A DNA stretch of 64,000 nt from Bidens hawaiensis (GCA_021521415.1 JAIQDT010009064.1:31984-95983); one strand, 5' to 3'. Positions 1-12,581 are shown, counted from the stretch's first letter. Notes: generated from the letters alone by a model not told the origin. Translations and numbers: made by a program.

Positions 1-925
1 GTGATTCTTACGTTTAGCAACACCATTTGATTGTGGAGAATATGGTGAGGTTCGCTCATGTATTATGCCACTTTGCACACATAATTCTGCGAAAGGTGAA
101 ACATATTCACCACCCCTATCACCACGCACAACTTTTATTCTCCTTTTAAGTTGATTCTCAACTTCATTTTTATACAAGGTGAACTTGTCTATTGCTTCAT
201 CCTTACTTTTAAGTAAGTATACATGGCAATATCGAGTAGAATCATTAATAAACGTGATGAAGTACTTGTTCCCACCTCTTGTGGGAGTGGCTTTTAAATC
301 ACACACATTGGTGTGAATTAAATCAAGGGGTTCAGTTATTCGTTCAACCGATTTGAAAGGCTTTTTCGTTATTTTGGATTCAACACATGTTTCGCATTTA
401 GATTTTGAATCGATTTTAAACTTTGGAATGCTATTTAAATTGATTAAGCGACGAATTGAATTAAAATTTACATGTCCTAGTCTACCATGCCCAACACAAG
501 AATTGAAAACTCAAGCATGTAAATAGAAGTAGTAGTTTTATTCATTGAATTCTTAACAACAGTTACATTCAATTTTTAAACATAGGGTCAGCATAACCCT
601 TGCCAACATACATTACTTTCTTAGACAAAATAACTTTGTCCGATTCAATCACCAAACGAAATCCAAACTTGTTGATCATCCATCCCGAGACAAGATTCTT
701 ACGAAGCTCGGGAACATAAAGGGTGTTGGACAGTGTGAGCTCCTTCCCAGAAGTCCACTTCAAGACCACATCGCCTTCCCCCATGATATCCGCAGTCGCA
801 TTATTCCCCATATAAAGCTTTTGGTCACCCACTTCCTCTTTAAAATTCTTAAAGAATTGTTTGTCGCCGCAAACATGGCAACCGAAAAAAAGGTTTTTTT
901 TTTTTACAAACGAACAGTGTTTCAC
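1..925 (-). pseudogene. Ty1/copia polyprotein fragment (protease, GAG-pre-integrase, integrase)
   Basis: Minus-strand translation of about 925-569 gives the end of a copia protease and linker region (HVCGDKQFF, LYVPELRKNLVSG). The protease active-site DSG is missing. About 505 down to 1 reads in one frame as a GAG-pre-integrase and integrase: an HxxxxH zinc region (GHGRLGH) with CETC, then [32 protein letters not shown] and [12 protein letters not shown], the usual copia integrase core. The normal Trp before the first zinc His is Gly. The two parts are in different frames, and the window edge cuts the rest of pol. Its lineage differs from the Sirevirus-like copies further right. Degraded and not expected to make a functional protein. 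Confidence 0.85.
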
Positions 926-2993
926 AAAATTTGTTTTAAGATTGTAGGAACCATTCGGTACAAAATAAATAAAACACTTTTAATACGATTACAATACAAA
1001 TAATGAACAAAAAACACCTATCTAGAAAGCATTAAATTACAGTACAATTACAACTGAAATAAATCAAAGTACAAAGAATCGAGTAGAAGTAGAAGTTGGT
1101 GACCGAGGATCGTATTGAACACGGGGCCTTTAAAACAAATTCCGAGTCTCTCCTCGTTTTGTTTCCCAGGGTACAACGGCCGGAGCAGTGTGTACTGCCC
1201 GAGTTGACTATGCACCCGAATTGGATCGGTTCGTACCTTCTTGGTTGTGTTGGAGAAGATGAAGAAATGTTGAAGAATTTGCAAGCTCTTCAAGTTGCAA
1301 AATGGTGTGTAAAACCCAAGCCTTGCCTTGGTATTTATAGTGGAGCTAGGATCAAAGACTCAAAACTAAAAAATAAATTGCATTAAACGTCTTTAATGTT
1401 TTTTATTCTAATTTTGAATTCAATCCGTAACTCCTGTCGAAAAATAAATTGCATTAAACGTCTTTAATGCTTTTTATTCTTATTTTGTTTTTCCAACCAC
1501 TCATCTTTGACCTTCGATATCTCATTCATCTTAACTCGGTTTTGGACATGGTTTGACTCGTTGTGATGCTCTCACATAAAGGATAACAAACCTGTAAATA
1601 ATTATTTATAATACGCAAATATAAATATAATTATTAATGTCCAAAAATTAGCAAACTTATTTTTTGCTAACATTTTTCCAACGGTAGATGCATGTGTGAT
1701 TTAATTTATGCATTTTCTGTTTGCTTTGTGTGTGTTAAGGTGAAAGAGAAAGACACTACTTGGTTTGTGAAATTTTGTGTGCCTTGGTGTAAGCACTTAT
1801 GAATTTAGTGAAGAGTTTAAAATGTGTGTTTATCAAACTCAACTTGTGTTCTGGAAACATTATGTTCCATACATGCTTTTATTATTAAAATTCGTTTCTT
1901 TTAGTGCTTATGGGTGGAAGGGTTTTTAGTTTCTTTCTTGCGAATTTGTGTTTATAAATTTTGTTTTAGGTTTTATTTTCATAGAACTGTTTAATGATTT
2001 TGTTAATTTCTTTTATGTAGTTATTTTATATTCTAAACATGGATTCTGCTCTCATGTCGATTTATAACATATCTTGATCAACTGAACTATTGAGGTTAGT
2101 TCACATGTATCTTTGGTGGTGTTAGGCGAGATATACATATAATTTCTATTTTCATCTTGATCAATTTAACTTTTGATGTATTATACTTGTAGGGTTGATG
2201 CATCATTTTGTTAAGAAACTGTAAGAACTTACTGCTTGAAAGTTTCGTTGAAGTGGGCTATAACTTTACTATGGACAAGACAAATCAATGTAGATTAAGT
2301 TTATACCAAACTTACCTTTTTATCTTTATTTTTATGGTTATTTATATCTTATTGAGTTGAAGCTTCATTTAGTTCTAGAAATTTAAGAATTTGGTTATTT
2401 TGTATTAAAATGGTTGTCACTTTTAAATTTTAAGTTTTAAGTCTCTGAATACCTTGTAATAACTACATTGATACACTTTTGTAAAGTTCCTATATTTATT
2501 AGCCGGGACTATTAAATCATGATTAATTTTTTAATATCATATATCAATATAATGTTTGTTTGTCATCTTTCTGTGAAACTCTGAGTATAATCTATGAGGT
2601 TATATCAACCTATGTATCACATTAATCAACAAGAAAGTAAAACCTTTTGCTACTAATTCAAGTCTATACAACCATACCCAGTACTTCAGATCTATATATA
2701 CTAATGATTCTGCTTTAAATTATTTTGTTCAGGTAGAAGATATGATCAATACATGCAGTCTCATTCCGCCACCATCAAATCTCATGTGTTGTAAGTGAAT
2801 CTTGAATATGCATGTAGTGAGCATGTCTTTTCAGCGGTTCTAATTCTCAAAAAAGATTAATCAGTACAGGCTAATCAGTCCAGTTAGGTAACAAATGGTC
2901 AACTTGCTAACACTTTTTGTGTCCAACTTTTATAAATATGTAATTTGTTAATTATGATTACCGGATACTTATATTACAATAACTGTAACACCC
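926..2993. other. Intergenic sequence, no gene seen
   Basis: AT-rich sequence with no coding region I can support. ORFs of up to about 96 codons on either strand at 1048-1386 have no recognisable motif. The part next to the copia fragment may be its leader or LTR, since a TATTTATA box sits near 1331, but no LTR ends were found. Confidence 0.5.
1370..1488. repeat. Two-copy direct repeat, period 71 bp
   Basis: A block beginning AAAATAAATTGCATTAAACG recurs 71 bp later (1370 and 1441) with only small changes in the T-rich tail. A local duplication with no coding content. Confidence 0.75.
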
Positions 2994-4200
2994 CGCCCAG
3001 ATTTGGGCTGACGTGTCACAATAAACATGGACATGATTTTATTTATTTACTTGTCAAACTTATAATACATTAGATAAGATAAACTTAAGGCTATTTTACA
3101 AATTAGTAAGGTTAAAGATATTTTATTATGAACCTGATGCTTTATTCTTCTCTCTTAACCCCGCCCAAAGTAACTTGTGTACCTGTAAAAAAAATAATGA
3201 CGACGGAATGAGCCGAATGCTCAGTACGGAATAATAGGAGCAAAATGATTTAATGAAACGTAATTTAGATTGAACTTATGATAGTGATACGATACAAAGT
3301 AACTTAAATAAAATAAATCGTATCATACGGATGTACCCATGAGCGAACATAAAACGTGATAACATACAGGTAGCTACTCCTGCATATTAATCACATGAGA
3401 TGGCGAGTTGGCATACCCGCTATCCATCTCCTTAATATTAATCTTAGGACCGATCCATACACCTCCTAATAGTCATATGTACCACTTGTACTTAAGAGAC
3501 GCCGTGAACTGATCACCGTCACGGGTGGTGCACTTGTTGTCGGTGCCGCAACAACATGCTCGTGGGACACTCCACGAGAAGCGACAGGGTATCGGAATAC
3601 AAACGAACTTATTCATATAACTCATAGCAAACATATTTTCGTAATATATAGCGGAACATGCGATAATGAGTATAACCAAACATAATAATATCGCATATCC
3701 AACGGACATCCAAACGAATTGATAATTCAAAGACTTGAGGAGTTATAAACTATATATTAACTCAATGGGTTTATATCAATTGAATAGGAAAACAATGAAG
3801 AGTGGGGGTAAGGATCCGTACCTTTAGTGCTTTAAAATAATACCAATTTGTTTGCAAATATCTACATAAGAATTTATATTCTAATTAGAATTAAAAATCG
3901 TTATTGGTTTGTTTCACTTTTAAGTACTTAGTTTAGTTTTCAGGATAAAATATATGTGTTCATGACTTACTAGAAATCCTCTATTAAAATATTTCTTTAA
4001 TTATATTGTTTTAAAATTGTTAATTATATTTTTGATTCCATAAAAATGGTTTAGTTGTCGAAGAACTAGTTTATATTTTATCCCTAAATTCATATTATTT
4101 TATGCTTTCATCTTATGATGTTTCAGAATTTTACAAATAATTTTCGTTATTTATTATTATATATATGAACTAATATTTAACAATTGATAAAATTATTATT
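2994..4200 (-). mobile_element. Gypsy LTR-like block, probably solo or truncated LTR
   Basis: Starts TGTAACACCCCGCCC, which is the reverse complement of the ...GGGGTGTTACA end seen on both LTRs of the intact gypsy element and on the LTR ending at 44105. Inside, at about 3830-3810 on the minus strand, is a splice-donor-like CTAAAG|GTACGG as in the other gypsy LTRs. No PBS lies to the left and no coding region lies to the right, so a solo or truncated LTR on the minus strand fits best. The right boundary is approximate. The spurious 85-codon ORF at 3473-3730 lies within it. Confidence 0.4.
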
Positions 4201-4734
4201 ACATATATATTAAAGAGAAGTTTGGTGTCGCTAACCAAATAGCGGACCAAACGTGTCCATATCATTTTGATTTTCTTTTATAGTATTGGTAGCATAACGA
4301 ATGTAACGAGAACCGATCTAACGCCAATTTTTGTTTACGTAATGGAAACAGACTGAATTCGTGTAAGCTTACTACATCAACGTATGGGATTGACAATGTT
4401 AGGGTTTCGATGTCATTTGGTTTTTTTTATTTTAGTTCCAGTACCGTTACATGCCACTTTTCTTTTTTCTTTTTTGTGTTAGTTTCGGTACCGTAACGAA
4501 CGAGAAATAAACCGACCAAATTCGTGTAAAGCCTCTGCCTTTTGTTTTAGTTCTGGTACCACCGTAACGAAAACCGACCAACTGCTATTTTTGTTTTAGT
4601 TCTGGTATCGTAAGAAACCGACTGAATTCACGTCGACTTATCATCTCAACACTCAAGACCGACAGCGCTTGAGTTTTACCACCACTCAGATTTTGCCGAC
4701 CTGTCCGGCGCAACGCGCGAGGTAAATTCCTAGT
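4200..4734 (+). mobile_element. Helitron-like non-autonomous element (candidate)
   Basis: The right end reads GGCGCAACGCGCGAGG followed by TAAATTC and CTAGT at 4730-4734, a GC-rich small hairpin followed by CTRRT, as expected of a Helitron 3' end. The body from about 4260 contains degenerate repeats of TTTTGTTTTAGTTCTGGTA followed by CCGTAACGA (near 4430, 4485, 4545 and 4590). The left end near 4200 is a guess. No coding sequence is present. Confidence 0.35.
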
Positions 4735-5055
4735 TATATATATTTATAAAGCAATCTGATTTCTACAATTTATAATTATGAAATTCTAAATTAAAAAGTG
4801 AAGTCTATATTAATCATTACAAGTTTGATGATAAAACCTCACGTGGGTGTGTATATAATATATATATTTTTCATATCAAAACAAAAGATGATGAATGGGT
4901 CATTTAATCATCTTCTTCATCATATGCAGGTTCAACAAGTTTAAGTATTTTGATCCATTTATTAGGTTTAGCACGTGTATATATGCATGGGTGTGTAAAC
5001 ACATATATATATTTAATATTATAAACATTAAAATTGTATGACTCATATCATGTTT

Positions 5056-5583
5056 GTTAATTGATAACTCTTCCACCTCTAGATTGATATGTTTTTATTA
5101 TAATTTAACTATATTTTGAAACTTACTTTATTTATATTTTGTATTAAATATTATGATTAACACTTAAAAAAGGGTGAATGTCTACGTATCATTACTTTTA
5201 TTACATTTTGTTATTACTATTTTTTTTTAATTTCTGATTATTACAATAATAATTTAAATCTTTCAAAAAAAAATGTTTAGCAAGTAATATCTATTATCTA
5301 TTACTATATACTAGCAGAAGTTAATTGATAACTCTTCCACCTCTAGATTGATATGTTTTTATTATAATTTAACTATATTTTGAAACTTACTTTATTTATA
5401 TTTTGTATTAAATATTATGATTAACACTTAAAAAAGGGTGAATGTCTACGTATCATTACTTTTATTACATTTTGTTATTACTATTTTTTTTTAATTTCTG
5501 ATTATTACAATAATAATTTAAATCTTTCAAAAAAAAATGTTTAGCAAGTAATATCTATTATCTATTACTATATACTAGCAGAA
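5056..5583. repeat. Perfect 264-bp tandem duplication
   Basis: Copy 1 is 5056-5319 and copy 2 is 5320-5583. I found no difference between them, including the homopolymer runs of nine T and nine A. Each copy ends with TATACTAGCAGAA, so the duplicated unit carries along the first bases of the Helitron-like terminus that follows. Identity implies a recent duplication or an assembly artefact. Confidence 0.9.
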
Positions 5584-5625
5584 ACCCGCGCTATGCGACG
5601 GCGGGCGACACTTCGCAGCGGTTTT
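5574..5625 (-). mobile_element. Helitron-like 3' terminus, minus orientation
   Basis: Read on the minus strand this gives CCCGC...GCGCGGGTTTCTG then CTAGT (5578-5574), a GC-rich hairpin followed by CTRRT. The motif GCATAGCGCGGGT is shared with the terminus at 27903, which is in the opposite orientation. If real, the element extends rightwards from 5574. Its 5' end was not located. Confidence 0.4.
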
Positions 5626-7434
5626 TTCTTTTACCAATTTCCTCATAGGAGTGTTCACAAGCTGACTGCCTAGCAGGGACAAGTTTGGCTCAGATTTGAA
5701 ACCAAGGTGGGAATTTAAGCTCTAACTCGGTTCAATTTTAAGCCAAGCTAGCTAGTGTCGGCTTCTTTACAGAAAGGAAAGTTTATAAACTCATATTAAC
5801 CGAGTTCAAAATAAGTCTATAAGGAGTTCAACTTAATGCACGATACATAACAAGTGTAACCGAACACAAAAATAAGTTTAATATAATACATAGCAAGTTC
5901 AAATCATGTTTAAACTTATTTAAACATTTAATAACTTGTAAAATGCTTAAAGAAAATAACCCTTATAACTCCACATGTCCAACCTGCAAACCAAATGTCA
6001 CTTGCATTTATGTATTCTGCTTCCATTTCCAAACTTTTACTGCCAGGAATACTATGAGAATCTAATCATACGAACAATGGAGATGTTTAAATATTGCAAT
6101 TTAATTATGCGTGGGCATATTAGTGATAAACGCCTTTTAAATTAACTACTAAAAAATATAAAAATAATAATTCAATACAAGCGCATGCCATACCTAATGC
6201 AATTGAACAAACCAAAAAGCGACGTGAATGGAATAAAATGTACATTTTGGTGGAACCAATTTGCAAAACTGAAAGGATTAGACTTAAGTGGTTTAAAATA
6301 GGATTTTAACTGGTTCAAAATCAGGTTGACAGGTTTAGGCATGGTATAGCCGGCTTAGGATCGGTTCAGCTTATATGATTAGAGCATGATTTCAACCTAC
6401 AGTTCAGGATTGGTTCTACCAAAACAATTTAAATACCTGTTACTAAGAGATTATCAAGTTTGACCAAAATGTCAAACATACCTTAAACTTACCTTAAATT
6501 ATTCTATATTTCAGATTTCCACAAAAGAACAAAAAAAATCTTGGTGACAATAAAAGTCATTTTTTCTCATGGTACTTGATAAGTTTGCCATAATACCTAA
6601 TTACTGAAATACCCTTTGCAAGATTAAAGTCATTTTGAACTTCCAGGTTGTATGATTGTATCTAAAATCTGTGAGACTCCACAATATATGTACAACAATG
6701 AAATACAAACAGGAGTTGTATGCTATTGAAAAAAGTTTACTACAGAGTGGGTAGATATGATACTATAACATTTTGAACTTTCAAAAAGACAAAAGATGAT
6801 ATGAAATTAGACCTCATTCTCTTTTACTAAAAGTATTTCAATGAATAAAGCATAAGTATGGAAACCAACCAAAAATTTGAACCAAAAACACATATGAAGT
6901 GGTTAGTTTAATAGCAAAACAAACCTGATAATCTAGCAACTTACCATTTGGCAGTTCAATTTCTGAAAGCACACAGGTCAGCAGGTAATTCCAATCCAAA
7001 TCAAATTGGCGCCACACCCATTACAAAATCACCTCAAATACTCATAAACTTACCCTGACTTGTGAAATTATGAATTAAAAAAATGGATAAAACAAGCAAA
7101 ATGTAGGCACCTAATGAGATAATCAAATACGTGCTTAACAATAGCCTTTGTAAGATTTCCAATTGTATGATGGCCCGATAAGCACGTCATTTGCAACTGT
7201 TAATCCAATGCGCCTGGCTATTATTATTAATGAATCAGGGGCTTTTTTCAAAAAAAAAACATGAATACACAACTTACTGTCATAATCCAACCAGCCAAGG
7301 ATTCTCAAATAGCTCTCGAGCGTTGTGCCTGACTATCATTATTAGTATCACCTGTTTCTGCATTTTCAAACAAAATATTTCATTTATATATAATAAAGAA
7401 AAGATACAAATATGAGTTGATCAAAAATAATTAC

Positions 7435-7628
7435 CTGTAGCTTTGTTAAGAGTCCTTTTTCTTCTTCTTCAAACTCTCATCTACGATTCATCCAAGAGAA
7501 TATAAAATAATCATGTCATGTGACAAGTTTTTTGCTTTTAAAAATAAGTTGATTTAATATTAGACCTTTGTGCATAGTTTTCTAATGGTTGATGCTTGAG
7601 CAGCTTGATTCTTTGAAAGCTCTTCACC
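7435..7628 (-). pseudogene. Golgin (GC5/TMF-like) gene fragment, two exons
   Basis: Two adjacent minus-strand exons. Exon one, 7628-7566, follows an acceptor (CGACAG|GTGAAG) and reads GEELSKNQAAQASTIRKL. Exon two ends at 7435 before a donor (CTACAG|GTAATT) and reads EFEEEEKGLLTKLQ. Together they resemble the coiled-coil segment of plant golgin candidate 5 and TMF-type Golgi tethers, where an EELSKKQAAQ region is followed by ELEEEKKGL and TTKLQ. The codon before EFEEEE is TGA, a likely decayed Arg codon. Only a few dozen residues are present with no promoter or further exons, so this is a captured fragment. The family match is from memory. Confidence 0.55.
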
Positions 7629-9548
7629 TGTCGAGGACAACTTGTAACTTAACCATATTAATATATTTAAATAATCTAAATGAAGAAAGTGAAACTCACC
7701 TTCTTTGATAGAAGAATATGAAAGAAGCGTGGTTTAACAAGTGACAGCTTTAAGATCATTGCCATAACCATGCCAGCCACCTGTCACATTTAAAGTTCAA
7801 CAAATTTTATTCAAAGTGAAAAATGGTGTTTTACACATTTGGCAGTCTAAACAGTTTTCTAAGACTATATGTAATTGCAGTTTGACATTTACAGGTCAAA
7901 GATTGCCATTTTGAGGTTGTACTTCAATGTGAATTCATAAGTTTTCAACAAGATATTAAAGGTTACAATAAAGCTACAATAAAAATGCAAAATCTTGCGA
8001 TCAAGTGAACAACATATTAACACCACAATTCCAGTTGACTATTAAAGTATGAGCTACATATTTCATTTCAAAATCATACTACACATGTCAGTGTTTTGAC
8101 CACAAGGCAAAGGTCTACTGAAAAGTCAACATAAGTCAACTATTTTTACCAGAAGAAAAGAATAAATCATAGGAGTTGTTCATCCAAACATTAATATGAA
8201 TATGAATACAAATAAAAACAATAAGAGAATAACGATAACCCCAATTTGATTTAGGTTCTATCAAACCCCACACTAACAGATTAGATAATTAACTAATAAA
8301 AATTATAAAATCTAATATTTCAAGTTATATAAACCTTAAATTGTGAGTATTTGAAAGAGTTGCGTTGCTTATACATAATTCTCAACTCTAAGTTTGAGAA
8401 GATTGTGGTGGGTGGCAATATTAATATAGCAGCAAGTTCAGTTTATGTTTACCACAGTTTGTTAACAGATTCGTTTAGTCAAAATTCGTTATGCACCAGG
8501 GGCATTTCAGTAAATGTTTGTGGACAGCTTAATAAGTAAACGTGTCAAAACTAATTCACTATAAAGATTACAAAAATGAACTTCTACCTGCCAGTTAACT
8601 AAAACTCCCCCCATACTCTAAGTTAGATGGTTTTGTACCCTCTCCATAATATCAAAACTTGGATAATGAATAATCTAAATTAACAAACAAAAAAATAATA
8701 ATCATTATTTAGTTTTTGTGTAACAAATAAAAAAAGTGTGTTGATGATAATATAACCAGGGTACCCCTTCAGTGCAGGGAACCTCAAACAAATGGAGCAA
8801 CAACAATGAGAAGATTAATGGTCTTTTTTTTACAAGCGCCTTATCTCACGAATTACTTGAGTTTCAAACTGAAACCAATGTGGCTTCGTGTGTTCTCCAG
8901 TTCCTGAACATAAACCCCAAAATCACATCATTCCACAAACAAAAACAAAATGTATGTATACGGTAAACAATAGACAGTAAATACTCACCCCCTGGATTGT
9001 TCGTTGGACCTTTTCTTAGCTGCTAGATTCAATATCAACCAATCGAATCGCATAAGAAAAAATATGCTAACCACGAATGACATAATTATAACTTTATTAA
9101 AACAATAATGTAGTAGAGAAAGTGTATTGCGTTTGTTGAAGTGGATGATCAACCTGCAGATTGGGAAAAATGGGGATATTAGGTTTTGAATCAAATTTGA
9201 AAACAAAACAGTAACCTGAATCTTGAAAAATCCATATTTTATTAGAATTTATATAAATAAAAGCTTAATCATACCAACAAGTTGATTTTGCACAAAATAA
9301 AATTTTCAATTGAAAAGAAAAGCCCTCGATATCAGTTTCTTGCGACACATCTTCTACATCCTTTGCTTATACTCGAGTTTCACTAACAAAATTAACAGCT
9401 AAAATGTGTCACATACATCATCTATAGCTTATCTTCTGGCTCGTCTTCTACATATGCTTTAACAATGAAAATTTGTATAAAATAAATAATAATAATTTCC
9501 AATAAAGTATAAACTACTAATAATAAAAAAGGGTGAACATACACTTAT

Positions 9549-9743
9549 TTATCCTAGTCTTGTTTCTATCAATGCGTAGGAAACCATATCTACTTGCTCT
9601 TGAATAACTAAACCACCTGCCCTGTTGCCTTGCCTCTCTAAGTAAACCACACTATATTCAACAATCCATCCGAAGTTAAGATATCTTTCTAGCACTTCCA
9701 CATAAGGAACATTTGCACCAGGCTAGAGATTTAATTCTATAAG
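9549..9743 (-). pseudogene. Unrecognised host gene exon fragment (C-terminal)
   Basis: On the minus strand, a polypyrimidine tract and TTTTGCAG acceptor are followed by 64 codons and a TAA stop. The translation includes PYVEVLERYLNFGWIVEYSV, then YLERQGNRAGGLVIQEQVD. It has the mixed composition of a real protein but also an in-frame TAG at the seventh codon. I do not recognise the family. It sits in the same orientation as the golgin-like exons 2 kb away, consistent with exon capture by one mobile element. Confidence 0.4.
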
Positions 9744-11152
9744 CTGCAAAAAAAAGACAAAAACATTTGTAACGTATATACAAAATCATATCAACTTAAA
9801 AAAAAGAGTAATAAATAACAAGAAATATATGATGAATGCCTAGAAAATTAGCAATTCATGCACAAAGTTTTAGGTTTTCGTTTACAATATCTATAAATAA
9901 CGAAGCTTCTTTATAAATACCATCGCCTAACATAAACTAATAGCAAAACTAATCAAAATATTTAACCTTAGAAGAAAATAAACCGTCATAACTAAGAATT
10001 TGAACCTTTCATACCCAAATCAGTATCGGATTTAAAAATCAAGTTTCGTGAAGCACCTCGCAATCAAATCCTCCGGCTACAACACCTAGCTTTTCGGCGA
10101 TGCACCTTCCAAAAACCAGCTATTGACGGTGCTAGAACTCGTGGTGGACATCTGGACACCAATACTCATACCAACTATACCAAATCAAATGATATATGGT
10201 TAGGAACCCCAATTGAAAAGACTAATTAGGTCAAATAATAATCAATAGAACAATTAGACGGACTTGTGGCTGAATAAGGTTTTGATATTGGTGCTTGGCG
10301 GAGCGAGAGTGGTAGCCGGAGTTGGTATGCAATTTCCTGTTTGTGATGAACATTCTTTATCAAATATTTTTGAGAGAAAGAAACGCAAATAATATATAAT
10401 CTGAATTTTGGATAGACTTTTGAACTAAAACCAGATCTGGATTCAAAATTTGAAATGTCTCCAACCTTTAGTGAAATCTCAAATGAGATACTTTGGCAGT
10501 TGTACCTGGGACAGACGGCTACCACCAACCAACTCTAGGCACCGACGGCCCAACGCCACTAGGAAAACGGTGAATATGAGCTGCCGAATAAAGTAAGACT
10601 AATACTTGAGCAGCTGTAGAGACAGGTATGGTTTTTTTGAGAAGTTACGGGTGGGGTGTGTAAAACCAGATCCAAACTGTTTACTGAAGACAGGACTAAA
10701 CCATGTACGGTTAGACGGTTATGTGTGGTCCGTTTTTGCCTTTTCAGTTCATGGCATGATAAGAAGTTTCCGTTCCACTCTGGTTCGATTTGATTTGGGA
10801 CCGAACTGGTTTTGCATGTTTGGACATAAATAAAAACGAAAGGTTGTGAGAAATGGTTTTGCATGTTCGGTCTATTTCTTTAAATCATAAATGATTGTCT
10901 AAATGTATGCATTTGATTAGTTAGTATGCATATGATTAGTTGTGAAATTTGGAAGTCATCATTTTTTAACACTCATTTATAGCTGCTTGAGCCTTGAGAT
11001 GATCTGGGCAATATAAAAAATGGCATATATATATTTTTTTAAATCATAATTAGAAAAACAATAAATTGTATGGTAAGATTTAGGATGTTTTGACTTTATT
11101 TCATGCCTGGTTCTTGCTCTTTATTAATACAAAAAGAATTATGAATTTGCGG

Positions 11153-11232
11153 GTTAGATCTAAAGACGGATTTGAAAACTTCAAAAGGTGATGTTAGATC
11201 TAAAGACGGATTTGAAAACTTCAAAAAGTGAT
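11153..11232. repeat. Two-copy 40-bp tandem repeat
   Basis: GTTAGATCTAAAGACGGATT plus the following 20 bases occurs at 11153 and again at 11193, differing by one base near the end. It lies just left of a longer minisatellite. Confidence 0.85.
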
Positions 11233-11324
11233 GTTGATGTATAGAACTATTCATGTTGATTGAAGGTATTCAAATTTTTGAATTTTAGCTTAAACATGTA
11301 TATACAACTTTTTCATGGTGTCAT

Positions 11325-12000
11325 ATAGTGTATATTTTTATGGGTTCGAAACGGGCCAGTTGGGTTGGTGTCAAAGTACACATTTTCATTGGTCGGAAAG
11401 CGGCCTTGTCATGTTGTTGTCAAAGTGTATGCTTTTATGGGTCGGAAACACAGGTTGGGTCATGTTGGTGTCAACTTGTATATATTTGTGAGGCCGAAAA
11501 TGAATCGTGTAAAGTTGTATATTTTTATTGGTCGGAAAATGGGTCAGGTCATGTTGGTGAGTGTATAGTTTTATGGGTTGGAAAATGGCTTGGATCGGTT
11601 AGTGTTTTAATATATATTTTTATTATTAATTAGAAACGGGTCGTTTCAGGTCGGTGTTTATTTATGTGTCGAAAATGAGTTGCGTTGGGTTGACGTTAAA
11701 ATGTTCATTTTTATGGGTTGGGAAATGGGTGAAGCAGGTGTTTAAGTGTATTTTTCATGTATTAGAAACGGGTTGGGTCAGCTTATGGTTATAGTGTATA
11801 TCTTTATTGAAATAAAAGTGTCAGGTAGGGTTGGTGCCAACAGTGAATTTTTATGGGTCAGAAACAGGTTGGTGGCGAAGTGTGTATTTTTAATCTACAG
11901 AAAAAGAAAACAGAGCGGATCGGGTTGGTGTCAAAGGGGAAACTGTATGTTTTATATGGGTCATCAAGTGTCAGATTATATGTTTTATATGGTTGTCAAA
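11325..12000. repeat. Degenerate minisatellite, ~48-bp unit
   Basis: Units have the form TGTATATTTTTATGGGTCGG then AAACGGGT and GGTCATGTTGGTGTCAAAG. The GGTCGGAAA core recurs at about 11342, 11391, 11440, 11492, 11530 and 11577, then decays further to the right. Spacing near 48 bp, a multiple of three, leaves plus-strand frames open (11328-11633, 11746-12069). I treat those as by-products of the repeat, not genes. Confidence 0.8.
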
Positions 12001-12439
12001 CGCACCTCTATATGCGTCAGATATGATAGCGCGAGAAACCTGGATGTATTGCTAATATGGTTCTTGTAGTTGTATGCATTAAAAATAGACTATGCGTGAC
12101 TTTCAACTCCATTTGACACTTTTTTGTTATTCGTTTACTTTTGTTTATTTTAGTTTAGTCCAATGGTTTATTTTAGTTCAATGTGCCCTAACTAATGCCC
12201 TGCTGGCGGTGCACGTATATAATGTATATATGTGTGAACTCTCGGGTGGGCAAAAGTAAAATTGCACTAATTTTGACGTTATTTTACTAAGCTCGTGAAA
12301 ATAACGTTAAAAGTGGGGGAAGGTTAATCAGGCATCATGTGGTGGCGTTGATAGCCGAAAGACAAGGGCACATGCACCAATCAGCCGGTGTCCCGATGAT
12401 TGAGTGCTATGTGCCTTATGTCCAAGGCTTGATGCAAAA

Positions 12440-12581
12440 CTACTATCGAGCCGGGGGTCTCATCGAAAGCAGCCTCTCTATCCCTATGAGGTATAGGTAA
12501 GGTTGTCTACATCTTACCCTCCTCAGACTCTACCATAGCATTGCTATTGGTGGGATATACTGAGTACGATGATGATGACAA
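12440..12581 (+). mobile_element. SINE, 3' body and tail
   Basis: Contains GAGCCGGGGGTCTCATCGAA, then AGCAGCCTCTCTATCC, GGTAAGGTTGTCTACATC, TTACCCTCCTCAGACTCTA and GGTGGGATATACTGAGTA, closing with a GATGATGATGAC tail. This is the characteristic body of tRNA-derived plant SINEs (Au-like and related families), with a short trinucleotide tail. The 5' end with the tRNA-like promoter boxes was not clearly found. The sequence from 12300 may belong to it or to the insertion site. Confidence 0.65.

Larger units (their letters stand above)
5626..11152. other. Non-coding region with scattered captured exons
   Basis: No intact gene. AT-rich sequence with several minus-strand exon-like pieces flanked by splice consensus, two of which are listed separately. 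Short ORFs on both strands (for example 7191-7415, 8351-8539, 8985-9206 and 10226-10864) have no recognisable domain. The stretch may be the body of the Helitron-like element whose 3' terminus is at 5574, because exon-like pieces of more than one gene share one orientation. Confidence 0.4.

Noticed and set aside
3473..3730. 85-codon Cys-rich minus-strand ORF with a hydrophobic start
   Set aside because: It looks like a small secreted Cys-rich peptide but lies inside an LTR-like block with no supporting homology or promoter.
11328..12069. Plus-strand ORFs of 67-107 codons
   Set aside because: Generated by a ~48-bp minisatellite whose period is a multiple of three. Sequence is not conserved between units as a protein repeat would be.
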